64,000 nucleotides of DNA, taken from Trichormus variabilis 0441. GTDB taxonomy: Bacteria; Cyanobacteriota; Cyanobacteriia; Cyanobacteriales; Nostocaceae. The stretch is taken from contig NZ_CP047242.1 in NCBI RefSeq assembly GCF_009856605.1, forward strand, positions 3,416,001 to 3,480,000. Direction: 5' to 3'. This document shows, one piece after another, positions 43,857 through 53,119 of the stretch. The notes under the pieces are model-generated. The model saw only the letters and a list, made by a program, of their open reading frames with translations. It ran no database searches and was not told where the DNA came from. A program made the translations under genes and the position numbers. Every line of letters starts with the position of its first letter. The first letter of the stretch is position 1.

Positions 43857-44870
43857 ATGTCTGACCTTCCTTTCACTTTAGATCAGTTACGCATTCTCAA
43901 AGCGATCGCCGTAGAAGGGAGCTTCAAACGCGCCGCTGATAGTCTTTATGTCTCCCAACCTGCCGTGAGTTTGCAAGTGCAGAATTTAGAACGGCAGTTG
44001 GATGTCCCTTTATTTGACCGTGGCGGCCGTCGCGCACAATTAACCGAAGCAGGACATCTACTATTGAATTACGGTGAAAAAATTCTCAGTTTGTGCCAAG
44101 AAACTTGCCGCGCTATTGAGGATTTACAAAATCTCCAAGGAGGTACTTTAATTGTTGGTGCTTCTCAAACTACTGGAACATACCTGCTGCCGAAAATGAT
44201 TGGGATGTTCCGACAGAAGTACCCTGATGTGGCAGTACAACTGCACGTCCATTCGACTCGGCGCACAGCTTGGAGTGTGGCTAACGGGCAAGTGGATTTG
44301 GCAATTATCGGGGGGGAAATTCCTGGGGAACTGACGGAGTCTTTGGAAATTATTCCCTATGCCGAAGATGAACTGGCCCTTATTCTCCCAGTGTTTCACC
44401 CCTTTACCAAACAGGAAACAATTCAAAAAGAAGATTTATACAAACTACAATTCATTACTTTAGATTCTCAATCAACAATACGCAAAGTTATCGATCAAGT
44501 CCTATCTCGCAGTGAGATTGATACTAGGCGGTTTAAGATTGAAATGGAGTTAAATTCCATTGAGGCGATTAAAAATGCTGTACAGTCGGGTTTAGGTGCA
44601 GCTTTTGTTTCCACTAGTGCGATCGCTAAAGAATTACAGATGGGTGTACTCCACTGCACCCCCATTGATGGCGTAGTCATCAAACGGACACTGTGGCTAA
44701 TTTTCAATCCTAATCGTTACAGATCCAAAGCAGCAGAAGCTTTTAGCCAAGAGATATTACCGCAGTTCGCCACTCCTGACTGGAATCAAGATGTGTTAAA
44801 ACTGGTGCAAAAAAAACTAGTGGTAAATGTACTAGATGCAGCCATCCCCAATACTTCCGATGATGGCTAA
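43857..44870 (+). CDS. rbcR: LysR-family regulator, RbcR type
   Basis: I start at ATG 43857 ([14 protein letters not shown]), giving 337 residues; an upstream TTG is less likely. The N-terminal winged HTH is [20 protein letters not shown] followed by [20 protein letters not shown]. The effector domain begins [20 protein letters not shown]. The sequence strongly matches my memory of cyanobacterial and red-plastid RbcR (Ycf30), which activates RuBisCO and related carbon genes. NdhR/CcmR-type LysR proteins are close relatives, so RbcR is the best but not the only reading. ndhF1/ndhD1 lie nearby. Confidence 0.85.
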   Translation: MSDLPFTLDQLRILKAIAVEGSFKRAADSLYVSQPAVSLQVQNLERQLDVPLFDRGGRRAQLTEAGHLLLNYGEKILSLCQETCRAIEDLQNLQGGTLIVGASQTTGTYLLPKMIGMFRQKYPDVAVQLHVHSTRRTAWSVANGQVDLAIIGGEIPGELTESLEIIPYAEDELALILPVFHPFTKQETIQKEDLYKLQFITLDSQSTIRKVIDQVLSRSEIDTRRFKIEMELNSIEAIKNAVQSGLGAAFVSTSAIAKELQMGVLHCTPIDGVVIKRTLWLIFNPNRYRSKAAEAFSQEILPQFATPDWNQDVLKLVQKKLVVNVLDAAIPNTSDDG

Positions 44871-45599
44871 CATTTGGTCATTCGTGAGGCAAAGTAATCT
44901 TCTCCTCAACAGAAATGCTGGCGCTACGGGATTTTTCCTTGTTGGCGCTAGCCTACTCTACGACAATACCTGACAGCGAACCCCCAGGGTATGACTTAAG
45001 GTAGGGACATGAATATGCTACGTGGCGCTGATCACTCCCATAGAACGCAATACCCACGTTCTGGAGTCCAACAAGCCCTCTCCTTAGCTATCTGGTGTAA
45101 TTAGTTTAGGGGATCAAGCGATCGCAATGCTCTAGTTCAGCTTGTTAAATTAGTTACCGCTTGCTACTCTCGCATTGGATTTGACTTCGAGCCAGTCAGA
45201 TAATCAGTACTTAAAGTGATAGAAAATCACACATCCCGTAGATGAGTTCTTCGATGTTGACGTTGCCCGTGGCTTTTGCTGCAAACCGAAGGGAGATAAA
45301 TTACTCAATATTGAGAAATCATCTTATTCCCTAAATGTCTCTGTCCTAATAGATAAAAAATAAGCATTGAAGCTTTTAAACAAAAACTTGCCCGATTACA
45401 CAATCTGTTTGTGGTGGTCAAACAGATTGATGAGACTGAGCAGTAAGCGAGTGTTGCTGGCGACGACTTACTGCTGACTGATCGGGGGTAGGAACTGATA
45501 AGCGGAGCTTGACCGTTAAAATGTACCAAAATCTGCTATTGCTGGTTGGCAGAGTGGTAGTTCCCAACCGTAGATGCCCTATAAACAGTCAATTAAGCT
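44871..45599. other. Long intergenic region with structured DNA
   Basis: The 729 bases between rbcR and the 3' end of the Crp-like gene have no plausible gene. The part at 45401-45475 contains two strong hairpins in a row. A GGCGCTA pair near 44930-44950 forms another small inverted repeat. Confidence 0.5.
45401..45475. ncRNA. Candidate structured RNA: two consecutive perfect hairpins
   Basis: Hairpin 1: CAATCTGTTTG, loop TGGTGGT, CAAACAGATTG (11 bp, perfect). Hairpin 2: AGCAGTAAG (45439-45447), a 19-base loop, CTTACTGCT (45467-45475). Read on the minus strand, hairpin 1 is followed by TGTAATCGGGCAAGTTTTTG, so the pair could end the Crp-like transcript. Read on the plus strand it could be an independent RNA. 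Strand is undecided. Confidence 0.4.
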
Positions 45600-46319
45600 T
45601 TAGCTAGCTCTGTTGATTGACTCTGCTGGCAAACAAATCAAGTTATCCCCTTGAGTAAGGATTAAGCCACGCTGACGTAACTTACCCATTAAACGAGTCA
45701 CGGTTACACGAGTTGAACCAATGGCACTACCAATTTGAGCATGGGTAAGGGGGAAAGGCAGACAATAACCACGAATGACATCGGGATCAGTTTCGCTCAT
45801 GGCTGGTTCTCCATATTCCTCAATCAGTAGGGTGAGGAATCCTAAGAGTCTGTCAATTGTACGCCGTTGTCCCAAGGCACTAAGCCACAGCAACTTACGC
45901 TGGTGTTGGTATCTGAAAGCATCCATCACTTCACGACGGAAGTGAGGCCAGTTGTCTAGATCGTGCCAATACATCCACAGTACGGCGGTTTGATCAACGT
46001 GAGCGTAGGACTGGAGTGTGAATGGAGACTGAGCCACAATTTCAAACGGCTGTCCCGCGCCCACAAATCCCAAGAAAGCTTCTTCTGGGGTTCTGTTGAT
46101 CCGTCGAGAAGTCAATTGACTTGCAGTAGCACTAACCTGGGCGGTTCCTACCATGCGGATCGCACCTCTCTGCACTAAATAAAGCAACCCAGGTCTTGCT
46201 GGAATGCGCTCATCTTTGCTAAAGGTACGGCAGCGATAGTGTTCTTGAGCCCAGTCAAGAATGCGTTGCCAAGTCAAAAAAGGGCGTGATGCCTCAGAAA
46301 AGGAGGATGGAGATTGCAT
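45600..46319 (-). CDS. Crp/Fnr-superfamily transcriptional regulator
   Basis: I use ATG 46319 (MQSPSSFSEASRPFL), giving 239 residues; a TTG 17 codons upstream is possible and neither has a good ribosome site. The N-terminal cupin-like domain keeps the fold (LYLVQRGAIRMVG, GFVGAGQPFEIV) but lacks the arginine-serine phosphate cassette of cAMP-binding Crp. The C-terminal winged HTH is LPFPLTHAQIGSAIGSTRVT followed by VTRLMGKLRQRG, very like NtcA and Crp recognition helices. It is not NtcA itself. It is divergent from the DALR-domain gene, which it may regulate. Ligand unknown. Confidence 0.85.
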   Translation of the reverse strand: MQSPSSFSEASRPFLTWQRILDWAQEHYRCRTFSKDERIPARPGLLYLVQRGAIRMVGTAQVSATASQLTSRRINRTPEEAFLGFVGAGQPFEIVAQSPFTLQSYAHVDQTAVLWMYWHDLDNWPHFRREVMDAFRYQHQRKLLWLSALGQRRTIDRLLGFLTLLIEEYGEPAMSETDPDVIRGYCLPFPLTHAQIGSAIGSTRVTVTRLMGKLRQRGLILTQGDNLICLPAESINRAS

Positions 46320-46629
46320 AGGTAACAAAGAGCGTTCGGCTGAAGACAAAGACGTAATAAAAAGGTGCAAGGAGTGTCTTTGTGTTTTTTGAGGTAGGCT
46401 TAACGCCTAACAGCGTCAGCCATCCAAAAAGCAGAGGGCTATTTGCGCTCTACTATTTTGTTATACTTCCTACTGTACAATGATGGTAGTAAAGTTTACA
46501 TATTATTCATCGAATATTTATCAAATTTTATGCTATTCTCATTTTTCTTCGACAGAAATAATATTCTACCCTATGGCAGATGACAACTTATCAGGTATTT
46601 TATGAAACTTAGCCTCTCATAAAAACTAA

Positions 46630-47505
46630 GTGTATCATCCTCTACTAGTAAGTAAAAATACGGCAATTAGACAGTTACTATACAGCTACTTACTGGTAGT
46701 TGTGGATAGCTTTAACTCTCATCAGGAACAGCAAAGCACAATAAAAGCGGAAATTCCTCTATATAAAGGTAGAGATAGCCAACGAATTTTATATATTTGC
46801 GGAGTAGCTCTGCGACTGGCAAAATCTCATAATCGAGATCCAATGGAGATAGCCAGTGTTATTACTTCCCGATTATTAGATATATGTAAAGAAAACTTAT
46901 TGGTGCGGATTGTTGATCCAGGTTGGATTCATCTAGAATTGGCTGACTCTTTGTTAGCAGCTTGGTTGCAAAATCTTTCACTGGGGGGTTTAGGAGACGA
47001 TAGGGACACAAAAGAAAATGAGAGATTTGTCACTATTCACCCTTCTCGTTTGTTTGCAATGCAGTATGCTCATGCACGTTGTTGTTCGTTAATATTACTG
47101 GCTCAACGTGGAGGATTAATTCTATTTAGGGAACCATTACCAGATAACTGGCAAGAGCTGGCGCTGGGTAGTTTAGCATCAACGATGCAAATACCTTGGT
47201 TGAATGGTGAGGCAAAAATTCGCCTCAATCACCCAGCAGAAAGCTGTTTAATTTCTGAGTTAATACAAGTAGTAGATAGTTTGATATTTCCTCATGATGA
47301 TAAGGTTATGAACTGGGAAAAATTAGGGTCAGATTTAAGCCAAGCTTTTGGCACTTTTTGGAGCCAGTGCCGTATTTGGGGGGAAGTCAAAACTACTTTG
47401 CCAGAAGTCACTCAAGCCAGACTGGGACTAATTTTGGCTACTCAGACGGTATTCAGATTTTTACTAGTAACCAAGTTGGGGAGTGTTGCGCCTCTTGAGC
47501 TTTAG
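46630..47505 (+). CDS. Stand-alone DALR anticodon-binding-domain protein (ArgRS-like)
   Basis: The 291-residue protein starts at GTG 46630. Residues 1-110 resemble the N-terminal add-domain of ArgRS (RILYICGVALRLAKSHNRDP, EIASVITSRLLDI, VDPGWIHLELADSLLAAWLQ). The rest is a DALR domain (FAMQYAHARCCSLILLA, LISELIQVVDSLIFP, ARLGLILATQTVFRFLL). The class I catalytic core with HIGH and KMSK is entirely missing, so it cannot charge tRNA. It may bind tRNA-Arg or act as a regulator. It is followed by a two-hairpin RNA or terminator at 47613-47679. Confidence 0.83.
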   Translation: MYHPLLVSKNTAIRQLLYSYLLVVVDSFNSHQEQQSTIKAEIPLYKGRDSQRILYICGVALRLAKSHNRDPMEIASVITSRLLDICKENLLVRIVDPGWIHLELADSLLAAWLQNLSLGGLGDDRDTKENERFVTIHPSRLFAMQYAHARCCSLILLAQRGGLILFREPLPDNWQELALGSLASTMQIPWLNGEAKIRLNHPAESCLISELIQVVDSLIFPHDDKVMNWEKLGSDLSQAFGTFWSQCRIWGEVKTTLPEVTQARLGLILATQTVFRFLLVTKLGSVAPLEL

Positions 47506-47843
47506 ATTTGGAAGTGTTTGGGCGTAATTTTTGTCTAAATCCTGTTATTCAAAGAGACAATAAAAACTTTTATAACTAGGTATTGACGCATTACCTAATG
47601 TCGGATATATTAGCTGGTGTGTGAGGAGCGAACCAGCAAGAACACCGAGACGAAACACGGCCAGTCGTCGGTGTTCTTTCTGATCTATAGGGATTTTTCG
47701 TAGGTGAGTTTGTCTATAATCCCTGCGCTATTTCAAAATTTAACTTTTTTAGAATCTAAACAACAAAAGAAATTTTCAGTTTCTACATTCTGTATTCTGT
47801 GGAAATATTAATTCTACACTTTACAAAAATTAATCAAGTAGGC
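47506..47843. other. Intergenic region after the DALR gene
   Basis: The 338 bases hold the two-hairpin element at 47613-47679 and otherwise AT-rich DNA with no gene. Confidence 0.5.
47613..47679 (+). ncRNA. Candidate small RNA with GTGTGAGGAG loop and terminator-like hairpin (Yfr2-like)
   Basis: Hairpin 1 pairs GCTGGT (47613-47618) with ACCAGC (47632-47637) around loop GTGTGAGGAGCGA. Hairpin 2 starts in the next base, pairing AAGAACACCGA (47638-47648) with TCGGTGTTCTT (47668-47678), with GAAACA in its loop and TTTCT after it. GTGTGAGGAG is the exact complement of CTCCTCACAC, which I recall as the conserved core of the cyanobacterial sRNA Yfr1. I recall Yfr2 RNAs as having such a loop plus a GGAAACA-type loop. 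The alternative is an ordinary terminator of the DALR gene, 107 bases upstream. Confidence 0.5.
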
Positions 47844-48659
47844 TTACGAAAGTAGAAATTTCTCAATTGCGACAGCAGCTCCATCCTCTTCGACAGTGGG
47901 GGCTACCCATTGAGCGATCGCCTGTACTCCTGTGGGGGCGTTCCCCATAGCGATCCCAATACCGGCGTATTCCAGCATTTCCAGATCATTGAAGTTATCA
48001 CCAATGCACATAACCTCGTGGCTTTGTATTCCCAGCAATTCTTCGGCTAGGTAGCGCACAGCATTGCCTTTGTTGACAAAGGGATTAGTTGCTTCAAAGA
48101 AAGTGGCGACGGATGTGGTGAGATAAAGTTCAGCTGGTGTGTATTGTAGGCGCAAACTGCCCAAGAGGTTGTTGATTACCTCTGTGTCATCGCACAAGGC
48201 TAAAATTTTTGTGGGTGCATTAGTTAAAGTTTGGCGCAAATCACCTACCGCAATGGGGGTAATACCAGAACGTTGTGCGTAAGTTGCAGTCTCTTGGGTG
48301 ACTTCGCGCACGTAGAGCTGATCATTAATGTAGAAGTGGATAGATAAAAGCGATCGCCACTGTGGCTGTTCAAAATAATCTAATAATTGTTCAGCCGTCT
48401 TTCTATCTACAGGTAGATGTTGATGGATTTTTTGGTCAGATGGGTCTTGAATCCAGGCTCCTTGATAAGCGGCTAGGGGCAAAGTAGAGTTAATATCTTG
48501 ATGAAAGCGGAGTGCCGAACGATACATCCTGCCGGTAGCGATCGCCACGGGAATACCTCTGGCTTGAACTGCGGCGATCGCTTCCTTAACATATGGGCTG
48601 ACGGCGTTCGACTCTCCCGAAATGGTGCCATCTATGTCTAATACGAGTAGTTTAATCAT
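47844..48659 (-). CDS. HAD-superfamily phosphatase, Cof type
   Basis: The 271-residue protein has HAD motif I LLVLDIDGTISGESN (nucleophile Asp8 or so and acid/base Asp), motif II AIATGRMYRS, motif III Lys in VNKGNAVRYLAEELLG, and motif IV CIGDNFNDLEMLEYAGIGIA with MGNAP. The large C2 cap between motifs II and III is typical of Cof/YidA enzymes that hydrolyse sugar or cofactor phosphates. The substrate cannot be deduced. It lies 65 bases downstream of the first ECF transporter's ATPase stop region, on the same strand. Confidence 0.9.
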   Translation of the reverse strand: MIKLLVLDIDGTISGESNAVSPYVKEAIAAVQARGIPVAIATGRMYRSALRFHQDINSTLPLAAYQGAWIQDPSDQKIHQHLPVDRKTAEQLLDYFEQPQWRSLLSIHFYINDQLYVREVTQETATYAQRSGITPIAVGDLRQTLTNAPTKILALCDDTEVINNLLGSLRLQYTPAELYLTTSVATFFEATNPFVNKGNAVRYLAEELLGIQSHEVMCIGDNFNDLEMLEYAGIGIAMGNAPTGVQAIAQWVAPTVEEDGAAVAIEKFLLS

Positions 48660-48724
48660 TTAGTCAGTTGTCAGTTGTCATTAGTTCTTTGCCCTGCTTC
48701 TTATCTGCTTGCCTCATGACTAAT

Positions 48725-49489
48725 TTACCAGTCTATTGGCAAACCCAACTGCTCTAAAATTTCTCCATTTTGCAATAGTGGCTGAATTTCGTTGTCTACT
48801 TGAATGCGTCCATTGGATAGTACTAGGGCGCGTTGAGTAACTTTTCCTAGCCAATGTAGTTCATGGGAAGCTATTAACATGACTTGCACTGGCAAATTTA
48901 ATAGAACTCTTGCTAAGTGTCTTCGCCATGCTGGATCAAGTCCAGTAGTAGGTTCATCTAAAATTAAAATAGCAGGCTCTAGTGCCAAAATAGCAGCCAG
49001 GGCGGCAAGTCTTCTTTGTCCACCAGAAAGCTCGTGTGCTGAACGGTTAGCATAGGCTTCTAGACCGAAATCCGCTAATAAATGCCGTGCTTGATCCCGT
49101 GCTATTGGGGCTGGTACACCATAGTTAAGGGGGCCAAAGGTAATATCTTCTAAGATGGTGGGCATAAATAATTGGTCATTGGCATCTTGAAAGCCAAAGC
49201 CAATGTATCGCCTTACCTCAGGTAAAGTCTGGGGTTCTAAGGAGATATCGTTAATCCAGATTTTGCCTGATTGCGGTTGTTTGATGCCAATGAGGTTTTC
49301 TAATAAGGTACTTTTACCAGAACCGGTTGCACCCATCAACGCTACGCGATCGCCGGCATTTAATGTAAAAGAAATATTGTGCAGAACTGGTTCTTGGTGA
49401 GGATAAGCGTAAACCAAGTTCTGTACCCGGACAACAGCTTGATGGGAATTACGGCTGGAAGAGTGGGGGTGAGGAGTCAGAGATTTCAA
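48725..49489 (-). CDS. cbiO: Ni/Co ECF transporter ATPase (system 1)
   Basis: The 254-residue ABC ATPase has Walker A GATGSGKST, the Q-loop GFQDANDQLFMPTILEDITF, signature LSGGQRRLAALAAI, Walker B AILILDEPTTGLD and the switch His in IASHELHWL. FQxxxxQLFxxTVxEDIxFGP is the pattern of CbiO/NikO. A single CbiO homodimer energises group I ECF transporters. The order on this strand is M-Q-O, with 42 bases between cbiQ and cbiO. Confidence 0.93.
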   Translation of the reverse strand: MKSLTPHPHSSSRNSHQAVVRVQNLVYAYPHQEPVLHNISFTLNAGDRVALMGATGSGKSTLLENLIGIKQPQSGKIWINDISLEPQTLPEVRRYIGFGFQDANDQLFMPTILEDITFGPLNYGVPAPIARDQARHLLADFGLEAYANRSAHELSGGQRRLAALAAILALEPAILILDEPTTGLDPAWRRHLARVLLNLPVQVMLIASHELHWLGKVTQRALVLSNGRIQVDNEIQPLLQNGEILEQLGLPIDW

Positions 49490-49531
49490 AATTTATTACT
49501 CTCTATTTTGGGGAATTGGGGAGAAGGGGGA

Positions 49532-50182
49532 TTAAAGATAGGAGGTGAAGGTAAAAAAAGCAGCGATCGCCCAAGCAAATATCAGGGCAAACCGTTCTTT
49601 GGCTTTAAAAGTAAAATCTATGGGTAACTGACCGTTATAACCGCGAATTACCATTGCGGCATAGACTCTTTCTGCTCTTTCCAAGCTACGGATATACAAA
49701 GTGCCAATCATGGCGGAACTAGCGTAGCGTAACCAGCCACCTGCACCTTTTAGTCCTCGTAATTGGGCGCTACGCTGCATACGTGTTACTTCTGAAAGCA
49801 AAATTTCTAAATATTGCCCAGTCAAAAGTAAATTTTCTTTTAATGCGCTGGGTACGGGTAAACTTTTCAGGGCGATGCCAAAACTGTGGGGTGGTAGGGT
49901 TAACAGAAAGCTATTCATGGCGATTAAACATACGAGAGAGCGAATCAGTAAAAAACTCGCTCTTTCCCATCCCAAGGGCAATGCTACTACTGATAAGAAG
50001 ACTAATTCTGTACCTACCAATCCTCCTAATTTGGGTAGGGATACACGCAATACTGCTACCCAAATTAAGGCGATCGCAGCATAAGCACTCAACCAGTACC
50101 AAGCGTGATGCTTGAGTAAGGCTGTCCCGACAACAATCACCAAGGATAGATGTAAGCGTAACGGCAAAGCCATTTTAAGCAT
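49532..50182 (-). CDS. cbiQ: Ni/Co ECF transporter transmembrane coupling protein (system 1)
   Basis: The 216-residue T component has about five helices and the two cytoplasmic Arg motifs that dock onto the ATPases: AQLRGLKGAG and MVIRGYNGQL. Its start overlaps the fused cbiMN gene by 8 bases. It is a little shorter than typical CbiQ (220-270). Confidence 0.9.
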   Translation of the reverse strand: MLKMALPLRLHLSLVIVVGTALLKHHAWYWLSAYAAIALIWVAVLRVSLPKLGGLVGTELVFLSVVALPLGWERASFLLIRSLVCLIAMNSFLLTLPPHSFGIALKSLPVPSALKENLLLTGQYLEILLSEVTRMQRSAQLRGLKGAGGWLRYASSAMIGTLYIRSLERAERVYAAMVIRGYNGQLPIDFTFKAKERFALIFAWAIAAFFTFTSYL

Positions 50183-51095
50183 TCTTTGGTCTCACTACTT
50201 TGGCAATTCCAAAGGCAGCAGCAAAGCACACCGCAGCCCCCAAAAGTCCGGCGATACTTGTTCCAATTGCTCCTAAACCCTCAATACCATAGTCTGCTAA
50301 TGGTGTCGGTACAGATATTCTGACTTCTTCACCTAGTTTGATAAATCCTAAGTCTTCTGCCACTCTTTCTAAGCCATCAGGCCAAGCTGAGGCGAGCAAT
50401 GACAATGCACCAGCGACTAAGACTATGGTAACAACAGGTACTAACCAACCGCGAAATTCTTGTTGTTCTCCTGGTAACAAATCTGGTCTGGCTTTGGCTA
50501 GATAAGTTAATACGCCGCCAGTAATTAAGCCTTCACCAATGCCAATTAAAATATGAATACCTGTCATAGCAGGTACAACAGCTATGGATGCAGTCCCAGA
50601 AAGGACTAACTCAATCGCACAGGCGATCGCTGCTACTACGACACTCACGGCAGCCGCTATACCAGCCGCTAAAGGTAAACGTGCTTTAGAGCCGCCAAAT
50701 AATCTTTGCAAAGTTTGGGTTAACATCCAGCCTACCCAAACGCCAATGAATGCCATGTTCAGAATATTGGCTCCCAAGGCTGTGATCCCACCATCAGCAA
50801 ACAGCACGGCTTGGATAATTAAGACTGTGGCAATGCACAATGAGCCAGCCCAAGGGCTACCTAAAACAATCGCGGCTAAAGTACCGCCAAGCAAGTGACC
50901 ACTGGTTCCCCCCGCTACTGGGAAATTAATCATTTGGGCAGCAAAAATAAAAGCAGTCGTTAAACCGAGAATGGGGGCGCGACGAATACCAAAAGCTGTT
51001 TGCGATCGCCCACTAGCAAACAACAGTCCCGCCAAACTTACCAAACCCGTTGCGCCTGCGACTGGCACAGACACAAATCCATCAGGAATATGCAT
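50175..51095 (-). CDS. cbiM: Ni/Co ECF substrate-binding subunit, CbiM-CbiN fusion (system 1)
   Basis: The 306-residue protein begins MHIPDGFVSVPVAG. The N-terminal Met-His is the metal-binding start of CbiM/NikM. The core has HLLGGTLAAIVLGSPWAG, GGITALGANILNMAFIG and MTGIHILIGIGEGLITGG. From about 215 a fused CbiN-like PDGLE segment follows: two helices (VPVVTIVLVAGALSLLAS and GTSIAGLLGAAVCFAAAFG) around SAWPDGLERVAEDLGF. M and N set metal specificity. Fused forms occur in both Ni and Co systems, so the metal is undetermined. No riboswitch is visible in the 278 bases upstream. Confidence 0.9.
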   Translation of the reverse strand: MHIPDGFVSVPVAGATGLVSLAGLLFASGRSQTAFGIRRAPILGLTTAFIFAAQMINFPVAGGTSGHLLGGTLAAIVLGSPWAGSLCIATVLIIQAVLFADGGITALGANILNMAFIGVWVGWMLTQTLQRLFGGSKARLPLAAGIAAAVSVVVAAIACAIELVLSGTASIAVVPAMTGIHILIGIGEGLITGGVLTYLAKARPDLLPGEQQEFRGWLVPVVTIVLVAGALSLLASAWPDGLERVAEDLGFIKLGEEVRISVPTPLADYGIEGLGAIGTSIAGLLGAAVCFAAAFGIAKVVRPKNA

Positions 51096-51373
51096 GATTC
51101 GCCCCGTAACTAACGTGTTATTTCACACAATAAAAATAATCTCATTCAGGCATCAAACTAATAAAAAACACTATTTTTCTTTTGTTTTCAATGCCCTATT
51201 GGGGGATTTTATAATGATACTTGGGATATATTGACAATAAAAAAATCATCAAATATTGTACTTATTTAGCAAGTTATTACATTTTATTTAATTAGGGTTA
51301 ATTGGATATTAATTTAAAAAAATATGTTAATAATCCGGTTTCCTAATTTTTCTGGAAGCTGGGAATTGGACTG

Positions 51374-52198
51374 TTAACAAAAAAGCTGCAATATCCTCTG
51401 CCGGAAATTTTCTGAATTATGCTCTTTAGTCGCTAGTTCTTCTGTGATGAAAATTTCATATATGGGTGGTAGTCCTAACTCTATACTTTCAAGGATTTCC
51501 CTTTGAGAAAAAATATTTTCTGGTTTTCCCTCTAAAATAAGCCTTCCTGCATCCATCACAAAAATCCAGTCTGACCAGCAATAAACTAAGTCCAAGTCAT
51601 GACTAGCCATGAGTATTGTGGTTCCAGATTGATAAATTTTATTGAGCATGGCCATTAAGTTACGGCTTTGCGGTCTGTCGAGATAGGCTGTTGGCTCATC
51701 TAGTAAGAGTAACTCTGGTCTTAAAACCATGACATCAGCTAAAGAGACACGTTTTTTTTGTCCTAAACTCAGGTGATGTACCGGTCTTTCGGCTAATTCT
51801 GTTAGTTCAAATTCTACTAAAGCTTGGGTAACTCGTTGTTGAATATCTGCTATTGGTAATCCTAAATTACATAAGCCATAAGAAATATCTTCTTCAACAG
51901 TAGAGGCTACTAATTGTTGCTCTGGATTTTGAAAGACTAGTCCAACTTTCTGGCGTAGTTGTATAAGTGTTTTACGGTCATATTGTAGTGCCTTTTCCTG
52001 CCAATACACACAACCTTGCTGTGGTTTATATAAACCGTTCGCTAAAGAGAATAGAGTAGTTTTACCGCAACCATTTCTGCCAATTAAGGCACATCTTTTT
52101 CCTTGGGGAATTTGTAGTGTGATGCCATTGAGTACTGATTGTTGTGTACCTGGATATGTATAATGTATTTGTTCAAACGCGAGTAATGACTGCTGCAT
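51374..52198 (-). CDS. cbiO: Ni/Co ECF transporter ATPase (system 2)
   Basis: The 274-residue ATPase has Walker A GRNGCGKTT, the Q-loop VFQNPEQQLVASTVEEDISY, signature LSLGQKKRVSLADV (LSxGQ), Walker B LLLLDEPTAYLD and the switch His in MASHDLDLVY. It is only distantly like the system 1 ATPase, so the two transporters are not a recent duplicate. It ends an M-N-Q-O order, 120 bases after cbiQ. Confidence 0.93.
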   Translation of the reverse strand: MQQSLLAFEQIHYTYPGTQQSVLNGITLQIPQGKRCALIGRNGCGKTTLFSLANGLYKPQQGCVYWQEKALQYDRKTLIQLRQKVGLVFQNPEQQLVASTVEEDISYGLCNLGLPIADIQQRVTQALVEFELTELAERPVHHLSLGQKKRVSLADVMVLRPELLLLDEPTAYLDRPQSRNLMAMLNKIYQSGTTILMASHDLDLVYCWSDWIFVMDAGRLILEGKPENIFSQREILESIELGLPPIYEIFITEELATKEHNSENFRQRILQLFC

Positions 52199-52318
52199 TA
52201 TCTACAACTTGAGAGAATTTAAATTTAGAATCAGTAAACATTGGTTTAAATGCTTATATTTGGGTTATTTTATATTAATGAAGACAAGTTCTGGGTTAGT
52301 AAATTGTGGGGATTTTAT

Positions 52319-53119
52319 TTACTTGATAAGATGAAGATTCCATTCTAAAATTATCAATAAAAAGCATCCAATGATTGCTTCTGTCGCATAGCGTTTAGAT
52401 AAGCGATAACGACAAGGATGCCAAACTTGAAATTCCCCATTAAAGCCTCTTGATACCAAGCTCAAGGATATTTGTTGATACTTTTCTAGGGTGCGTTGAA
52501 ACAATTGACTAATCAACAACGATAAGCTTTTCATACTCAGACTAAAGGTGGAGTAACCACTACGAGCTTGTTGAGCAGTCCATAAGTCTGAGGCTGTATT
52601 TAATAGAACGAAAATAAATCGGTACATTAATAATAATAAATCTGTGAGCAGTACAGGGAATCCATAACGCCGTAAAGTTTGTAGTAAGTCTGTAAAGGGG
52701 ATAGTTAACATGACGAAATATAAGCAAGAAATAGAGGCGATCGCTCGTGTGAAAATCTGCCACACTTGTTCAAGTCCATGCTGACTAATATATAAATAAT
52801 AAAAGCCAGTATTTAACCCATATATGGCATCATTCTGCACTAAATTTAACTGAGAAATTCCTACTCCATTAATTGCCAAAGCAGGTAAACTAGTTAACCA
52901 GAAAAAACCTGCGACATAAATTAACTTCAAATAAACCTTGGCGGGAATACCTGCATAAAATATCGTCCAAATACTCATCCAAATAGCAATTAATATTTGT
53001 ACCAGTGGATGGGCAAAAGCTGTGATAATGAGTAAGGCGATCGCCAACAACAATTTCTGCTCTGGTGCTAATCGCCGCAATTTATTAGTATAAGCCAGGG
53101 TATCTATTTGTAAGGTCAT
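52319..53119 (-). CDS. cbiQ: Ni/Co ECF transporter transmembrane coupling protein (system 2)
   Basis: The 266-residue T component has about five helices (for example LLLAIALLIITAFAHPLVQI and TDLLLLMYRFIFVLL). The two coupling motifs are AQQARSGYSTF and SLVSRGFNGEF. Its start overlaps the cbiN stop by 4 bases. Confidence 0.9.
   Translation of the reverse strand: MTLQIDTLAYTNKLRRLAPEQKLLLAIALLIITAFAHPLVQILIAIWMSIWTIFYAGIPAKVYLKLIYVAGFFWLTSLPALAINGVGISQLNLVQNDAIYGLNTGFYYLYISQHGLEQVWQIFTRAIASISCLYFVMLTIPFTDLLQTLRRYGFPVLLTDLLLLMYRFIFVLLNTASDLWTAQQARSGYSTFSLSMKSLSLLISQLFQRTLEKYQQISLSLVSRGFNGEFQVWHPCRYRLSKRYATEAIIGCFLLIILEWNLHLIK

Noticed and set aside
45600..46319. NtcA identity for the Crp-like protein
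   Set aside because: The recognition helix is similar, but the N-terminal domain does not match NtcA as I remember it.
47613..47637. Yfr1 itself encoded on the minus strand
   Set aside because: The CTCCTCACAC motif lies in a hairpin loop and no terminator with T-run follows on that strand, unlike the expected Yfr1 layout.
51096..51373. NikR operator upstream of the fused cbiM
   Set aside because: An ATGATAC half-site exists near 51214, but no properly spaced second half.
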